DNA of 64,000 bases from Streptomyces sp. NBC_01669 (GCF_026339735.1 NZ_JAPEQG010000001.1:6780501-6844500), one strand, 5' to 3'; positions 16,130 to 25,301 are shown, counted from the stretch's first letter. A program made the numbers and translations. Notes: generated by a model from the letters alone, not told the origin.

Positions 16130-18614
16130 GCCGCGCCGAGGTGTACCGGGTCGCCGCGACCGTCGTCGGGTCCTCCGGCCACGGATGCTTCGGATAGCGG
16201 CCGCGCAGCTCCGCCCGAACCGCCCGGTACCCGTCCTGCCAGAACGACGCCAGATCGGCGGTGACCGCCGCCGGGCGGCCGGCGGGGGAGAGCAGGTGCA
16301 CGAGAACCGGCACCCCGGCCACCTCCGGTGTCTCGGTGAGACCGAACAGCTCCTGGAGCTTCACCGCGAGCACGGGCTGCGCCCCGCCGTACTCGACCCG
16401 GATCCGGGACCCGCTCGGCACCTCGATCCGCTCGGGCGCCAGCTCGTCCAGCCGGGCCGCCTCGCCCGTCGCCCACGGCAGGAGCCGCCGCAACGCCTGC
16501 CCGGCGTCGATGCGGGCCAGGTCGGAGCGGCGGCGGGCCCGGGACAACTCGGGCTCCAGCCATTCCTCGGTACGCGACAGCAGCGCATCGTCCGACACAT
16601 CGGGCCACGGGACCCCCAGCTCCCGGTGCAGGAAGGTGAGCCGCTCGCGCAGCTGCCCGGTCTCCCGGGTCCAGCGCAGCAGGCCGAGTCCCTCGCGCCG
16701 CAACCCGTCGACGAGCGCTGCCCGCACCAGCGCGGGGTCCGGCTGCTTCAGCGCCCGCACGGACAGTTCGACAGCGCCCAGGCGTTCCACGGAGCGGGCC
16801 ACCACGTCCTGGCCGTCCCACCGGACCTCCTCGCCCGCGAACCGCAGATGCCCGGCGGCCAGCCGCGCCGTGTCCTCGTCGATGACGGCTGCGAGCCGCA
16901 CCCGCGCGGACGCCGCGTGCGCCGGGCGGTCAGCGACCGCGACGGCCAGCCAGGGTGCGCTGCGCAGCCGCGATCCGTCCCGCAGCTCCGCGCCCGTCCC
17001 CGACGCCATCAGGAACGCTCCTTCGCCGCGGGCCCGCGCCACCCGCTCCGGGAACGCCAGCGCGGCCACCAGGCCGACGGCGGCATCATCCGTGCCGGAA
17101 CCCTCGCGGGCGCCTTCCAGGGACGACGACAGCCGCCGTACCTCCTGCCGCCAGCGCGCCGCGTAGCCGTCGCCGCCCCGCCGGGCGGTACGCAGCGCCG
17201 CCGCCAGGTCGTCCCCGTACTCCCGGGGCGGCTCCTCGCTCAGCAGCGCCACCACCTCCGCCGCCCGGCGCCCGCCCACCTCGTCCGCGCCGTCCAGCAG
17301 CGCACGGGCGAGCCGGGGATGCAGGCCGAGCCGCGACATCCGTACGCCCCGGTCGGTCACCCGGCCGACCGCGTCCACCGCGCCGACGGCCGTCAGGACC
17401 TCGCGGGCCGCCCCCATCGCCCCGGCGGGCGGCGGGTCGAGCAGCGCCAGCCCCGACGCGTCCGGATCGCCCCAGCAGGCCGCCTGCAGGGCGAACGCCG
17501 CCAGATCGGCCACCTTGATCTCCGGCGACGGGAACCGGGCGAGCCGCCCGCCCTCCGCCTGTTCCCAGCACCGGTACACCGCGCCCGGGGCCTCACGCCC
17601 TGCCCGGCCCGCCCGCTGCTTCCCGGTGGCCTGCGAGGCCCGTACGGTCGTCAGCGCACTCAGTCCGCGGGCGTGATCGGTACGCGGCTCCCTGGCCAGG
17701 CCCGAGTCGACGACGATCCGCACCCCCGGCACCGTCAGCGACGACTCCGCGACGGAGGTCGCCAGCACCACCCGGCGCCCTTCGGACGAGCCCGCCAGCA
17801 CGGCGTCCTGCACCGCCGCCGGTGCCCGCCCGTGCACCTGCAGCACCTCCGCGGGCACCCCCGCCAGCTGTCCCGCCACCCGGCCGATCTCACCGACGCC
17901 CGGCAGGAAGCAGAGCACGTCGCCGTCCCGCTCGGCGAGCGCCCGGCGCACCACCGAGGCGACATGCGTCAGCAGCGCCGGGTCGACCCGCATCCCGTGC
18001 GGCGGCCCGACCGGCCTCACCGGCGGCGCCCACACCACCTCCACCGGGTGCGACACGCCCTGCGCCTCGACCACCGGTGCATCGCCGAGCAGTCGCGCCC
18101 ACCCCTCCGCGTCCGTCGTCGCCGACGCGGCGACCAGCCGCAGATCGGGCCGGATCGCCTCCCGTACGTCGAGGAGGAAGGCGGCGACCGTGTCCGCGTC
18201 CAGATGCCGTTCATGACACTCGTCGATGATCACCGCATCGACCCCGGCGAGCTCCTGGTCGCGCTGGAGCCGTTGCAGGAGCACACCGGTGGTCACCACC
18301 TCCACCACCGTGCCGCGCCCCACCACACGCTCCCCGCGGACCGTGAACCCCACACGCTCCCCGGTCCGCTCCCCGAGGAGCCACGCCATGCGCCGGGCCG
18401 CCGCGCGGGCCGCGATCCGGCGCGGTTCGGCGACCACCACGCGGCGCGCGGGGCCGTCGCCGACCAGGCCGGCGAGGACCAGCGGGACCAGCGTCGTCTT
18501 GCCGGTGCCGGGCGGTGCGCAGAGCACCGCGACACCCCGGTCGTCGAGCGCCTGCCGGAGCGCGGGCACGGCGGTACGGACGGGCAGCCGGTCGAGGGCG
18601 TCGGTACGGATCAC
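16116..18614 (-). CDS. hrpB: ATP-dependent helicase HrpB
   Basis: A DEAH-type (DExH) RNA-helicase-like ATPase of 832 aa, the usual HrpB length. Motifs in order: Walker A APPGTGKTT, Ia VVVAEPRRIAARAAARRMA, DECH in VIIDECHERH, motif III SATTD, motif VI QRAGRAGRE-like (KQRAGRAGREAPGAVYRCW), and then the HrpB-specific C-terminal domain. Biological role in actinobacteria is not settled. It starts at GTG 18614, 37 bp downstream of the methyltransferase stop on the same strand, so the two may be co-transcribed. Confidence 0.93.
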   Translation of the reverse strand: MIRTDALDRLPVRTAVPALRQALDDRGVAVLCAPPGTGKTTLVPLVLAGLVGDGPARRVVVAEPRRIAARAAARRMAWLLGERTGERVGFTVRGERVVGRGTVVEVVTTGVLLQRLQRDQELAGVDAVIIDECHERHLDADTVAAFLLDVREAIRPDLRLVAASATTDAEGWARLLGDAPVVEAQGVSHPVEVVWAPPVRPVGPPHGMRVDPALLTHVASVVRRALAERDGDVLCFLPGVGEIGRVAGQLAGVPAEVLQVHGRAPAAVQDAVLAGSSEGRRVVLATSVAESSLTVPGVRIVVDSGLAREPRTDHARGLSALTTVRASQATGKQRAGRAGREAPGAVYRCWEQAEGGRLARFPSPEIKVADLAAFALQAACWGDPDASGLALLDPPPAGAMGAAREVLTAVGAVDAVGRVTDRGVRMSRLGLHPRLARALLDGADEVGGRRAAEVVALLSEEPPREYGDDLAAALRTARRGGDGYAARWRQEVRRLSSSLEGAREGSGTDDAAVGLVAALAFPERVARARGEGAFLMASGTGAELRDGSRLRSAPWLAVAVADRPAHAASARVRLAAVIDEDTARLAAGHLRFAGEEVRWDGQDVVARSVERLGAVELSVRALKQPDPALVRAALVDGLRREGLGLLRWTRETGQLRERLTFLHRELGVPWPDVSDDALLSRTEEWLEPELSRARRRSDLARIDAGQALRRLLPWATGEAARLDELAPERIEVPSGSRIRVEYGGAQPVLAVKLQELFGLTETPEVAGVPVLVHLLSPAGRPAAVTADLASFWQDGYRAVRAELRGRYPKHPWPEDPTTVAATRYTSARLRRE

Positions 18615-18651
18615 GCCCCCAGTGTCGTACTCCGGCCCTCCGGGCCCGCGC

Positions 18652-19464
18652 TCAGTCCCGGACGCAGACGAAGATCGCCGTGCCCGGGATCAGGTTTCCG
18701 CGCAGCGGGGACCAGCCGCCCCACTCCTGGTTGTTCCAGGCGGGCCACTCCGGCTCGACCAGGTCGACCAGGCGGAACCCGCCGGCCACCACGTCCCGCA
18801 CCCGGTCGCCCACGGTCCGGTGGTGCTCGACGTACACGGCGTTGCCCTGCTCGTCCTGCTCGACGTACGGGGTGCGGTCGAAGTAGGAGGCCGCGACGGA
18901 CAGGCCCTCGGGCCCGGGCTCGTCCGGGAACGCCCAGCGGATCGGATGCGTCACCGAGAAGACCCAGCGGCCCCCCGGGCGCAGCACCCGGTGCACCTCC
19001 CGGAAGACCTGTACGGGGTCGGCGACGAACGGCACCGCGCCATAGGCGGAGCAGGCCAGGTCGAAGGAGCCGTCCCGGAACGGCAGCACCCCGGCGTCCG
19101 CCTCCACCAGCGGGACCTCGTCGCCGATCCGCAGTGCGTGCTGGAGCTGGCGGTGGGAGAGATCGAGGGCGACGGGGCGGGCGCCCTGGGCGGCCAGCCA
19201 GCGCGAGCACTGCGCCGCGCCCGCACCGATCTCCAGGATGTCCAGGCCGCTCAGCGACTCCGCGGGGCCGAGCAGGCCGGCCTCGGCCTCGTCGAGACCC
19301 TCCGGGCCCCAGACGAAACGGTCGTCGCCGAGAAACGCGCCGTGGTCGCTCTGGTACTCGTCGGCGTTCCGGTCCCACCAGCCGCGACTTGCCCGGCTGC
19401 TCTCCGCTTCCCCGGCGCTGCGGCGGGTCGCTTCCGGTTCGGTGGTGTAGATCTCTTGGCTCAT
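18652..19464 (-). CDS. Class I SAM-dependent methyltransferase
   Basis: A 270-aa methyltransferase with the SAM-binding glycine motif ILEIGAGAAQCSRWLA, then PVALDLSHRQLQHA, VEADAGVLPFRDGSFDLACSAYGAVPF and VLRPGGRWVFSVTHPIRW. This methyltransferase is a constant neighbour of rpsA in streptomycetes, as I recall, but its substrate is unknown. It starts at ATG 19464. A near-perfect 22-bp palindrome centred about 72 bp upstream probably regulates it. It is divergent from rpsA across about 400 bp. Confidence 0.9.
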   Translation of the reverse strand: MSQEIYTTEPEATRRSAGEAESSRASRGWWDRNADEYQSDHGAFLGDDRFVWGPEGLDEAEAGLLGPAESLSGLDILEIGAGAAQCSRWLAAQGARPVALDLSHRQLQHALRIGDEVPLVEADAGVLPFRDGSFDLACSAYGAVPFVADPVQVFREVHRVLRPGGRWVFSVTHPIRWAFPDEPGPEGLSVAASYFDRTPYVEQDEQGNAVYVEHHRTVGDRVRDVVAGGFRLVDLVEPEWPAWNNQEWGGWSPLRGNLIPGTAIFVCVRD

Positions 19465-19525
19465 CGTGTCCGTCGTTGTAGTTTGCCTTCACCCCACCGC
19501 ACGCGGTACGTACCTAGGGGCACCT

Positions 19526-19547
19526 GTGAGTACGGAACCGTAGTCAC
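19526..19547. promoter_or_regulatory. 22-bp palindrome upstream of the methyltransferase
   Basis: The half-sites GTGAgTACGGa and aCCGTAgTCAC match at nine of eleven positions. The site sits 61 bp before the methyltransferase start and about 90 bp upstream of the rpsA -35, so it is more likely to control the methyltransferase. The regulator is unknown. Confidence 0.5.
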
Positions 19548-19634
19548 GCAACACGGCCGGGACCGATGTGGCCTCGGAGAACATGAAATGTGCCCGGTTT
19601 GGGCCCCTGTGTCCCCCGTGTGCGCCTTCGCGCA

Positions 19635-19663
19635 TTGACCCTGCCCGACTGCCCCCGTATGCT
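19635..19663 (+). promoter_or_regulatory. rpsA promoter
   Basis: TTGACC (19635-19640), a 17-nt spacer, then TATGCT (19658-19663) make a near-consensus vegetative promoter. Transcription from about 19670 would leave a leader of about 190 nt before rpsA. Confidence 0.75.
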
Positions 19664-19861
19664 ACAAGTTGCGCTGCGAGCCTGCGCGCCTCAGACCTAG
19701 CAGGCCGCGCTTGCATCTGTTGCATGTCCCCTCGGTTCACGAGGTGCCTCCCGTTCGGCGGGTCGGGTGCTTCCCAGGCTGTCCGGCTTCTGCAGAGGCG
19801 ATACGGGCTCTCGGCGTAGCAGTACCTACGACTCACTGTCCGTACCGGAGCCCTTTCCCAC

Positions 19862-21370
19862 ATGACGAGCAGCACCGAGACCACCGCCACCACTCCGCAG
19901 GTTGCGGTCAACGACATCGGCGACGCGGACGCGTTCCTCGCGGCGATCGACGAGACGATCAAGTACTTCAACGACGGCGACATCGTTGACGGTGTCATCG
20001 TCAAGGTTGACCGGGACGAGGTTCTCCTCGACATCGGTTACAAGACCGAAGGCGTCATCCCGAGCCGCGAGCTCTCGATCAAGCACGACGTCGACCCGAA
20101 CGAGGTCGTCAAGGTCGGCGACGAGATCGAGGCCCTGGTTCTCCAGAAGGAGGACAAGGAAGGCCGCCTGATCCTCTCGAAGAAGCGCGCTCAGTACGAG
20201 CGTGCCTGGGGCACCATCGAGAAGATCAAGGAAGAAGACGGCATCGTCACCGGTACCGTCATCGAGGTCGTCAAGGGTGGTCTCATCCTCGACATCGGCC
20301 TCCGCGGCTTCCTCCCGGCGTCGCTCGTCGAGATGCGTCGTGTCCGCGACCTCCAGCCCTACGTGGGCAAGGAGCTCGAGGCCAAGATCATCGAGCTGGA
20401 CAAGAACCGCAACAACGTGGTCCTGTCCCGCCGTGCCTGGCTCGAGCAGACCCAGAGCGAGGTCCGTCAGACCTTCCTCACGACCCTGCAGAAGGGTCAG
20501 GTCCGCTCCGGCGTCGTCTCCTCGATCGTCAACTTCGGTGCCTTCGTGGACCTCGGTGGCGTCGACGGTCTCGTGCACGTCTCCGAGCTGTCCTGGAAGC
20601 ACATCGACCACCCCTCCGAGGTTGTCGAGGTCGGCCAGGAAGTCACCGTCGAGGTCCTCGACGTCGACATGGACCGCGAGCGCGTCTCGCTGTCGCTCAA
20701 GGCGACGCAGGAAGACCCGTGGCAGCAGTTCGCCCGTACGCACCAGATCGGGCAGGTCGTTCCCGGTAAGGTCACGAAGCTCGTTCCGTTCGGTGCGTTC
20801 GTGCGCGTCGACGAGGGCATCGAGGGTCTGGTCCACATCTCCGAGCTGGCCGAGCGCCACGTGGAGATCCCGGAGCAGGTCGTCCAGGTCAACGACGAGA
20901 TCTTCGTCAAGGTCATCGACATCGACCTCGAGCGTCGTCGCATCAGCCTCTCGCTGAAGCAGGCCAACGAGGCCTTCGGTGCCGACGCCGCCTCGGTCGA
21001 GTTCGACCCGACCCTGTACGGCATGGCCGCGTCCTACGACGACCAGGGCAACTACATCTACCCCGAGGGCTTCGACCCCGAGACCAACGACTGGCTCGAG
21101 GGCTACGAGACCCAGCGCGAGGCGTGGGAGACGCAGTACGCCGAGGCGCAGGAGCGCTTCGAGCAGCACCGCGCCCAGGTCATCAAGTCCCGCGAGGCCG
21201 ACGAGGCCGCTGCTGCCGAGGGCGCTGCCGCCCCGGCCGGTGGCGCCCCGGCTGCCTCCGGCGCCGGCGGCGGTTCGTACTCCTCGGAGTCCGCGGACAC
21301 GTCCGGTGCGCTGGCGTCGGACGAGGCCCTGGCTGCCCTGCGCGAGAAGCTGGCGGGCGGCCAGAGCTGA
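19862..21370 (+). CDS. rpsA: 30S ribosomal protein S1
   Basis: RNA-binding ribosomal protein, 502 aa. It has four S1 (OB-fold) repeats of about 75 residues each (near 35-105, 120-190, 205-280, 290-365), for example GDIVDGVIVKVDRDEVLLDIGYKTEGVIPSRE and GVVSSIVNFGAFVDLGGVDGLVHVSELSW. The repeats are followed by an acidic/aromatic segment and an Ala/Gly/Ser-rich tail. It is shorter than the six-repeat E. coli S1, as usual in actinobacteria. The only Shine-Dalgarno-like GGAG lies 11 nt before ATG, weak for such a highly expressed gene, so the long leader may be regulatory. It is followed by a very strong terminator. Confidence 0.98.
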   Translation: MTSSTETTATTPQVAVNDIGDADAFLAAIDETIKYFNDGDIVDGVIVKVDRDEVLLDIGYKTEGVIPSRELSIKHDVDPNEVVKVGDEIEALVLQKEDKEGRLILSKKRAQYERAWGTIEKIKEEDGIVTGTVIEVVKGGLILDIGLRGFLPASLVEMRRVRDLQPYVGKELEAKIIELDKNRNNVVLSRRAWLEQTQSEVRQTFLTTLQKGQVRSGVVSSIVNFGAFVDLGGVDGLVHVSELSWKHIDHPSEVVEVGQEVTVEVLDVDMDRERVSLSLKATQEDPWQQFARTHQIGQVVPGKVTKLVPFGAFVRVDEGIEGLVHISELAERHVEIPEQVVQVNDEIFVKVIDIDLERRRISLSLKQANEAFGADAASVEFDPTLYGMAASYDDQGNYIYPEGFDPETNDWLEGYETQREAWETQYAEAQERFEQHRAQVIKSREADEAAAAEGAAAPAGGAPAASGAGGGSYSSESADTSGALASDEALAALREKLAGGQS

Positions 21371-21409
21371 CGCTCTGACCCTCCGGTCGGTCATCGACTG
21401 CAGTAGCTG

Positions 21410-21451
21410 ACAAGTGAGGCCCGCTCCCTTCGGGGAGCGGGCCTCACTTGT
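21410..21451 (+). terminator. rpsA terminator with UUCG tetraloop
   Basis: A 19-bp perfect stem (21410-21428 with 21433-21451) closes a TTCG tetraloop and starts 40 bp after the rpsA stop. It is the strongest hairpin in the window, symmetric enough to work from both sides. Confidence 0.93.
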
Positions 21452-21466
21452 GTCCGGGGTCCGGTT

Positions 21467-21800
21467 CTACGGGGTGACCGTGATGTTGGTCAGGCCCCTG
21501 CCGCCGACGCCGTTCGCACTGGACGTGCGGAAGTGCACGCCCTCCATGTCCAGGTCGTGCACGGTCACGGAGTCAATGACGCCGTCGTCGGCGTCGGCCA
21601 CGATGCCCTTCTGGCCGTCGGTGACGGTGACGCCCTGGACGGTCCGGTGGGACGCGCCGTTGAGGTGGAGTCCGTAGCCGCCGCCCGCGGTGAGGACCGC
21701 CCCGGCCGAGCGCCGTGGCCGGCAGGACGGGGGCAGCGTGCGAAGGCCTTCCCGTCGAAGGGTTCGAGCCGTTCTCGTACATGAATGTGGGGTGCATGTC
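21467..21800 (-). pseudogene. Remnant of a right-handed beta-helix (pectate-lyase-like) secreted protein
   Basis: On the minus strand, 21697-21467 encodes 76 residues ending in a normal stop with beta-helix rungs (GLHLNGASHRTVQGVTV, GVIDSVTVHDLDMEGVHF). Upstream sequence continues only in a different frame (MHPTFMYENGSNPSTG, about 21796-21740), and no start, signal peptide or N-terminal half exists. This looks like the C-terminal tail of a deleted and frameshifted gene. Its neighbour, the amine oxidase, also looks accessory. Confidence 0.6.
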
Positions 21801-21938
21801 TGTACATGCGACCTTGTGGCGGTAGGGAGGGGGCGTGTCCCTGCCAAGGTCCGGACCGTTGTTCTCCCGTGGTCGCGCTGCGGTGAACGGAGGGAAACGT
21901 GCGGGATACACGAGTAACTGACGGGCCGTAACACGCGC

Positions 21939-21956
21939 TTGCCAGGATCCCGGCAA
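21939..21956. promoter_or_regulatory. 18-bp near-palindrome before the amine oxidase
   Basis: TTGCCAGGATCCCGGCAA is symmetric except for one pair of bases. It lies 27 bp before the ATG, where a bound repressor would block transcription or early elongation. The regulator is unknown. Confidence 0.4.
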
Positions 21957-21983
21957 CCTCAAGATCCGAAGGGGAGCAGGGAC

Positions 21984-23600
21984 ATGACGCACACGTCGTA
22001 CAACCCGCCCGTCGTCACGGGCGCGAGCCGCCGCAGCTTTCTCCGTCAGGTCGGGATCACCGGTGGGGCGGGCGCGATGTTCGCGACCATGGGGGCCCTC
22101 GGCCTCGCCCCCACCGCCCGGGCCGCACAGCGCGAACCCGCTTTCCATGCCCCCAACAAGGGCGACTTCACGCTGAAGGGGAAGGTCGCGGCCAAGGTCG
22201 TCGTCGTGGGAGGCGGCATCGCCGGACTCGCCGCCGCGTACGAACTGGGCAAGGCCGGCTACGACTGTACGGTCCTGGAGGCCCGGAGCCGTACCGGCGG
22301 CCGTAACTTCACCGTGCGCGGCGGCGATTCCACCACCGACGCCTACGGCAACACGCAGACCGCCGGGTTCACCGACGGGCAGTACATGAACGCGGGTCCC
22401 GCCCGGATCCCGCAGTGGATGGTCACCCTCGACTACTGCCGCGAACTCGGTGTCCCCATTGAGGTGTTCACAAATGTGAACGCCCACGCATATATCTTCA
22501 ACGAGAAGGCCGGTATGAAGGCCCCGGTGCGCTACCGCACCGCGAAGGCCGATGTGTACGGTTACGTCGCCGAACTCCTCGCCAAGGCCACCGACAAGGG
22601 CGCCCTCGACCGGCAGATCACCGCCGAGGACCAGGAGCGACTCCTGGAATTCCTCAAGGACTTCGGCGACATCGGCGACACCCTCGACTACACCGGCAGC
22701 GCCCGGCGCGGCTACCGCATCGACCCCGCGGCCGCCGGCACCCCCGGCGAGGAACTCGGCTCCGTACCGTCCGCCTCCGAGGTCTTCGCCAGCGGCGTCG
22801 GACGCTACTTCTCCTTCGAGTTCGAGTACGACCAGGCGATGCTGATGTTCCAGCCGGTCGGCGGCATGGACCGGATACCCGCCGCGCTCACCCGGGCGAT
22901 AGGCGAGCGCCGGATCCGTACCGGCGCCGTCGTCGGCGACATCACCGACACGGCCCACGGCGTCACCGTCACGTACACCCAGGGTGGGCGCACCCGCACC
23001 ATCGACGCCGACTACTGCATCGCCGCCCTGCCGCCCAACATCCTCGCCAAGACCGCCCACAACCTCGGCCCCGCGGTACAGGCCGCCCTGGAGGCGTGCA
23101 AGCCGTCCTCGGCCGGCAAGATCGGTCTGGAGTACCGCAGCCGCTGGTGGGAGACCGATCATCGGATCTACGGCGGCATCACCGAGACGGACATGGACCT
23201 CGCGCACATCTGGTACCCGTCGTACGGGCACCACGGGGAGCGCGGCACCCTCATCGGGTACTACAACTACGGCGCGCAGGCCGACGCGTACGCGGCGCTC
23301 GCCCCGCGCGAACGGGAGGCGCGCGCCGTCGCCCAGGGCGTGAAGATCCACGGCGAGAAGTACCGCACGGAACTCGCCTCGTCGTTCTCCCACCACTGGC
23401 GCCAGACCCCGCACCTCGAGGCCGCCTGGCACTCCCTGTCCGGCGGCCCCGACGCCCCTGCCTTCGCACCCCTCAACCAGGCTGCGGGCCGCGTCTACTT
23501 CGCCGGTGACTACCTCAGCCACACCGATGCCTGGCAGCACGGAGCGTTCACCTCCGCACGGAAGGCGGTCACCGCACTGCACGCGCGCGTTCTGGCGTAA
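21984..23600 (+). CDS. Tat-exported flavin monoamine oxidase family protein
   Basis: A secreted FAD-dependent amine or L-amino-acid oxidase, 538 aa. The N-terminus carries a twin-arginine signal (SRRSFLRQVG then a Gly/Ala-rich core, cleavage near ARAAQ). The Rossmann FAD motif VVVVGGGIAGLAAAYEL, the GGR of SRTGGRN and the C-terminal FAD-binding VYFAGDYLSHTDAWQHGA all fit the amine oxidase family. The oxidised substrate (amine, Trp, Glu or other) cannot be told. ATG 21984 has GGGGAGCAGGGA upstream. It sits between rpsA and the PAC2/coaE block beside a gene remnant, suggesting insertion into a conserved neighbourhood. Confidence 0.9.
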   Translation: MTHTSYNPPVVTGASRRSFLRQVGITGGAGAMFATMGALGLAPTARAAQREPAFHAPNKGDFTLKGKVAAKVVVVGGGIAGLAAAYELGKAGYDCTVLEARSRTGGRNFTVRGGDSTTDAYGNTQTAGFTDGQYMNAGPARIPQWMVTLDYCRELGVPIEVFTNVNAHAYIFNEKAGMKAPVRYRTAKADVYGYVAELLAKATDKGALDRQITAEDQERLLEFLKDFGDIGDTLDYTGSARRGYRIDPAAAGTPGEELGSVPSASEVFASGVGRYFSFEFEYDQAMLMFQPVGGMDRIPAALTRAIGERRIRTGAVVGDITDTAHGVTVTYTQGGRTRTIDADYCIAALPPNILAKTAHNLGPAVQAALEACKPSSAGKIGLEYRSRWWETDHRIYGGITETDMDLAHIWYPSYGHHGERGTLIGYYNYGAQADAYAALAPREREARAVAQGVKIHGEKYRTELASSFSHHWRQTPHLEAAWHSLSGGPDAPAFAPLNQAAGRVYFAGDYLSHTDAWQHGAFTSARKAVTALHARVLA

Positions 23601-23611
23601 CCACCCTGTGA

Positions 23612-23638
23612 AAGGGCACAGGCTGGGAATGCCTGTGC
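23612..23638 (+). terminator. Terminator of the amine oxidase gene
   Basis: A 10-bp stem (23612-23621 with 23629-23638) with a 7-nt loop starts 11 bp after the stop codon and isolates the gene from the PAC2 gene. Confidence 0.7.
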
Positions 23639-23683
23639 CCCGCCGGGCGTTCTCCCCCAGGAATACGAGGAGGAGCGGTAACC

Positions 23684-24622
23684 GTGCCTGATCCGCAGAG
23701 TTTGTACGAATGGGAGCCGAAGGGCCTGGCCGTCGTCGACATGGCGCTCGCCCAGGAGTCGGCCGGCCTGGTCATGCTCTACCACTTCGAGGGGTACATC
23801 GACGCGGGTGAGACCGGCGAGCAGATCGTGGACGGCCTCCTCGAGACTCTGCCGCACCAGGTCGTGGCCCGCTTCGACCACGACCGGCTCGTCGACTACC
23901 GCGCACGGCGCCCGCTGCTGACCTTCCGGCGTGACCGCTGGGCGGCGTACGAGACCCCGACGCTGGACGTCCGGGTGGTCCAGGACGCCACCGGGGCGCC
24001 CTTCCTGCTGCTGTCCGGGCCCGAGCCGGACGTGGAGTGGGAGAGGTTCGCCTCCGCCGTCGAGCAGATCGTCGAGCGGCTGGGGGTGCGTCTCGCCGTC
24101 AACTTCCACGGCATTCCGATGGGCGTCCCGCACACCCGGCCGGTCGGCATCACGCCGCACGGCAACCGCACGGACCTGATGCCCGGCCACCGCAGCCCCT
24201 TCGACGAGGCACAGGTCCCCGGCTCGGCCGAGGCGCTGGTGGAGTACCGGCTGATGGAGGCCGGGCACGACGTCCTCGGCGTCGCCGCCCATGTGCCGCA
24301 CTACGTCGCCCGCTCCGCGTACCCGGATGCCGCGCTCACGGCACTGGAGGCGATCACGGCCGCGACCGGCCTGGTTCTGCCGGGCATCGCGCACTCCCTG
24401 CGCACGGAGGCCCACCGCACGCAGACGGAGATCGACCGCCAGATCGACCAGGGAGACGAGGAGCTCGTCTCGCTCGTCGAGGGGCTTGAGCACCAGTACG
24501 ACGCGCTCGCGGGCTCCGAGACGCGAGGCAACCTGGTCGCGGAGCCGGTCGACCTGCCGTCCGCCGACGAGATCGGCCTCGAATTCGAACGATTCCTCGC
24601 CGAGCGGGAGGGTGACGGCTGA
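23684..24622 (+). CDS. PAC2-family protein (proteasome assembly chaperone-like)
   Basis: A 312-aa cytoplasmic protein of the PAC2 superfamily, related in fold to eukaryotic proteasome assembly chaperone 2. Recognisable stretches are VMLYHFEGYIDAGETGEQI, FHGIPMGVPHTRPVGITPHGN, VAAHVPHYVARSAYPDAA and a helical C-terminus. Streptomycetes have a 20S proteasome, so a link is tempting but unproven. It starts at GTG 23684 with GAGGAGG upstream. It precedes coaE with a 64-bp gap, in which coaE seems to have its own promoter. Confidence 0.88.
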   Translation: MPDPQSLYEWEPKGLAVVDMALAQESAGLVMLYHFEGYIDAGETGEQIVDGLLETLPHQVVARFDHDRLVDYRARRPLLTFRRDRWAAYETPTLDVRVVQDATGAPFLLLSGPEPDVEWERFASAVEQIVERLGVRLAVNFHGIPMGVPHTRPVGITPHGNRTDLMPGHRSPFDEAQVPGSAEALVEYRLMEAGHDVLGVAAHVPHYVARSAYPDAALTALEAITAATGLVLPGIAHSLRTEAHRTQTEIDRQIDQGDEELVSLVEGLEHQYDALAGSETRGNLVAEPVDLPSADEIGLEFERFLAEREGDG

Positions 24623-24650
24623 CCGCCGGCGCGGACGGCGTGACCGGGCC

Positions 24651-24679
24651 ATGACCGCGCCCGGAGGCGGGGCTAATCT
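24651..24679 (+). promoter_or_regulatory. coaE promoter, probably giving a leaderless mRNA
   Basis: ATGACC (24651-24656), a 17-nt spacer, and TAATCT (24674-24679) lie exactly 7 nt before the coaE ATG. No Shine-Dalgarno sequence lies in the normal window, which agrees with transcription starting at the start codon. Confidence 0.5.
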
Positions 24680-24686
24680 CTCGACC

Positions 24687-25301
24687 ATGCTGAAAGTGGG
24701 CCTGACCGGCGGAATCGGCGCCGGCAAGAGCGAAGTGTCACGACTGCTCGTCTCGTACGGAGCGGTACTGATCGACGCCGACCGGATCGCGCGCGAGGTC
24801 GTCGAGCCCGGGACCCCCGGGCTCGCGGCCGTCGTCGAGGCCTTCGGTGACGGCATCCTCACCGCCGACGGGACCCTGGACCGGCCGAAGCTCGGCTCCA
24901 TCGTCTTCTCCGACGCCGACCGGCTCGCCACGCTCAACGCGATCGTGCACCCTCTGGTCGGCGCCCGTTCCGCCGAACTGGAGAGGGCGGCGGGCCCCGA
25001 CTCCGTCGTCGTCCACGACGTCCCCCTCCTCACCGAGAACGGACTCGCCCCCCTCTACGACCTGGTCGTCGTCGTGGACGCCGCCCCCGGGACCCAACTC
25101 GACCGGCTCGTACGGCTGCGCGGCATGACGGAGCCCGAGGCTCGCGCCCGGATGTCCGCGCAGGCCACCCGCGAGCAGCGACGGGCCGTCGCCGATCTGA
25201 TCGTCGACAACGACGGACCGCTGGAGGCGCTGGAGCCGCAGGTCCGCAAGGTCTGGGAGGAACTGACGCAGCGGGCCGCTGCCGCCTCCGGCCGGGACTG
25301 A
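24687..25301 (+). CDS. coaE: Dephospho-CoA kinase
   Basis: Catalyses the last step of coenzyme A synthesis, phosphorylating dephospho-CoA at the 3' ribose hydroxyl. The 204 aa match the usual length. MLKVGLTGGIGAGKSEVSRL carries the P-loop, IDADRIAREVVEPGTPGL the substrate-binding Asp, and VVHDVPLLTENGLAPLYDLV is the conserved central motif. ATG 24687 was chosen because it gives the family N-terminus and fits a leaderless start; ATG 24651 would add 12 unrelated residues. Confidence 0.96.
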   Translation: MLKVGLTGGIGAGKSEVSRLLVSYGAVLIDADRIAREVVEPGTPGLAAVVEAFGDGILTADGTLDRPKLGSIVFSDADRLATLNAIVHPLVGARSAELERAAGPDSVVVHDVPLLTENGLAPLYDLVVVVDAAPGTQLDRLVRLRGMTEPEARARMSAQATREQRRAVADLIVDNDGPLEALEPQVRKVWEELTQRAAAASGRD

